Part shown: positions 62,760 to 64,000 of the stretch, piece after piece
Position numbering within the stretch: the stretch's first letter is position 1
How the letters are laid out: each line of letters opens with the position of its first letter
Assembly: GCF_016056305.1 (NCBI RefSeq)
Contig: NZ_JAECZC010000018.1
Location: forward strand, 44,041 to 108,040
Source: Amazonocrinis nigriterrae CENA67
GTDB taxonomy: Bacteria; Cyanobacteriota; Cyanobacteriia; Cyanobacteriales; Nostocaceae
DNA: 64,000 bases
Direction: 5' to 3'
Notes under the pieces: model-generated
Told to the model about the DNA's origin: nothing
The model's database searches: none
The model's input: only the letters and a program-made list of their open reading frames with translations
Position numbers and translations under genes: made by a program

Positions 62760-62951
62760 ATGGAAAATCAGCTAAGATTTGTGATGAAATTGCTTGTACT
62801 TTCGGCTGTGCTGTCGCTATTGATTAAGTACATAGGGCCGAATTTCTTGATTCCGGCAACAGCAACTAATGCCTTAATTATAATTTTGATACCGAACGTG
62901 ATGATGGCGATCGCTTTACTGTGGCGATTCCAAAGTCAAAAACAAAATTAA
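62760..62951 (+). CDS. Small two-helix membrane protein, unknown
   Basis: A 63-residue protein from ATG 62760. Two membrane helices: FVMKLLVLSAVLSLLIKYI and TATNALIIILIPNVMMAIAL, then a basic tail (WRFQSQKQN). An upstream ATG/GTG in the same frame is possible but is less family-like. I do not recognise a named family. It precedes the transporter gene by 91 bases on the same strand. Confidence 0.6.
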   Translation: MENQLRFVMKLLVLSAVLSLLIKYIGPNFLIPATATNALIIILIPNVMMAIALLWRFQSQKQN

Positions 62952-63042
62952 CTCAAATTCTTGAGGCAGAAGATACTAAGATCAGCTAACCTAGCTCCAT
63001 CAAACAGAAATTGCATCTCACCATCCGCTGGGAGTCAGCCTG

Positions 63043-64000
63043 TGAACCTTGGTCAATGGATTGGCTTAATCGCCATAGTTCTCTCTTTGTACATCTTGTG
63101 GCAAATTCGGGAAGTGCTTTTGCTGATGTTTGCCGCAGTGGTTCTAGCCACTACCTTAAATCGGCTAGCAAAACGCTTCCAACGTTCAGGTATGAAGCGT
63201 GGATTAGCTGTCATTTTGTCGGTAGCTATCTTTTTCACAGTGATTGTTGGTTTTTTCTGGCTGATTGTCCCACCTTTTGTACAACAATTTAACGAACTCA
63301 CTTATCGGGTTCCCCAAGGCTTTCAGCGCTTTAATGGTTGGCTTGATGAACTGAGAACCCGCATTCCTAGTCAGTTGGTGCCTTACATTCCCGATATCAA
63401 CAGCCTCATCCAGCAAGCACAGCCTTTCGTAAATCGGGTATTGGGAAGTTCTTTTGCCTTAGTCTCCGGTTCTTTGGAAGTTGTCGTCAAGGTTCTTTTG
63501 GTACTAGTTTTAACAGGAATGCTCTTAGCTGACCCCCAAGCTTACCGCAAAGTGTTTGTGCGGATTTTCCCCTCATTTTATCGGCGACGGGTAGATGGGA
63601 TTTTAGATAAATGCGAAGTCTCATTGGAGGGGTGGATAACAGGCGCTCTCATTGCGATGGGTGTAGTGGGACTGATGAGTGTAGTTGGCTTATCTCTTTT
63701 GCGTGTCAAGGCTGCACTGGCTTTAGGAGTTTTGGCAGGATTTTTAAACTTAATTCCCAACTTGGGCCCAACTATGAGTGTAGTGCCAGCAATGGCGATC
63801 GCTTTATTGGATGCTCCCTGGAAAGTACTTGCTGTGTTGATTCTCTACATTATTATTCAACAGACTGAAAGTAATTTCATCACACCTATTGTCATGGCGC
63901 ATCAAGTCTCTTTGCTACCAGCCGTGACTTTAATTTCTCAGCTATTTTTCGTGACTTTCTTTGGCTTTTTAGGATTATTTCTGGCACTACCCCTAACTGT
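63043..64000 (+). CDS. PerM/AI-2E-family transporter, cut by window end
   Basis: At least 319 residues of a membrane protein of the PerM/AI-2E exporter family, running off the right edge. GTG start (VNLGQWIGLIAIVLSLYILW); an in-frame stop (62992-62994) limits earlier starts. N-terminal helices, a soluble coiled loop (FQRFNGWLDELRTRIPSQL) and the conserved NLIPNLGPTMSVVPAMAIAL / IQQTESNFITPIVMAHQVSL blocks are visible. Family members export various small molecules or act in Na+(Li+)/H+ antiport; the substrate is unknown. Confidence 0.88.

Overview
The window is chromosomal DNA of a cyanobacterium, most likely a filamentous heterocyst-forming one (Nostocales). Direct evidence: NdhH of NDH-1, the short PSII assembly protein Psb34, a fused ThiO-ThiG, cyanobacterial-type GshA, a CruA/CruP-like flavoprotein, a cyanobacteriochrome-like GAF protein, very frequent GCGATCGC (HIP1) octamers, and abundant heptanucleotide tandem repeats (STRR type, e.g. 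TCAGTTG, ATTCCCA, CCGACTC) between and even inside genes. Genus and species cannot be fixed from this sequence. No tRNA, rRNA, CRISPR array, intact transposase or prophage was seen.

Layout. 0-6 kb: UbiH/COQ6-type hydroxylase, a GC-rich TacA/TacT-like toxin-antitoxin pair, a lytic transglycosylase and a small secreted protein. 6-24 kb: a transport and catabolism region. It holds a PaO-like Rieske oxygenase, a NitT/TauT-type ABC importer with two paralogous Tat-lipoprotein binding proteins, a Ser/Thr kinase with seven WD40 repeats, a PD-(D/E)XK-like protein, relics of XisI-like and sigma-like genes, and then the triad GTP-cyclohydrolase-II-like URC1, DUF1688 URC4 and uracil phosphoribosyltransferase. 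This triad is the signature of the Urc uracil-degradation route. A nucleoside-type ABC permease and a decayed membrane-protein gene follow. 24-34 kb: SDR, GH57 glycosidase, an unknown helical protein, a CBS-histidine kinase, a DUF318/TIGR03943 permease pair and an Ig-like/propeller protein. 35-50 kb: coiled-coil protein, CruA/CruP-like flavoprotein, citramalate synthase, ferredoxin, a heptapeptide-repeat protein, a frameshifted thiO-thiG, psb34, a TPR protein, a beta-hydroxyacid dehydrogenase and a MidA/NDUFAF7 methyltransferase. 51-64 kb: VOC protein, a stand-alone DXCF cyanobacteriochrome GAF, ndhH, rsmH, a GAF histidine kinase, a LysM/M23 cell-wall hydrolase with a long leader, trmL, gshA, and a PerM/AI-2E-type transporter cut by the window end.

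Two themes stand out. First, the Urc triad plus importers suggests that pyrimidines are taken up, converted to UMP by Upp and broken down for nitrogen. Second, dispersed repeats reshape genes. Repeat-derived segments lie in-frame in cimA, the CruA/CruP-like gene, the midA-like gene, the ThiO-ThiG linker and the URC4 N-terminus, and one such insertion coincides with a frameshift in thiO. A family of four hairpin elements, each exactly 41 bp, shows compensatory stem changes.
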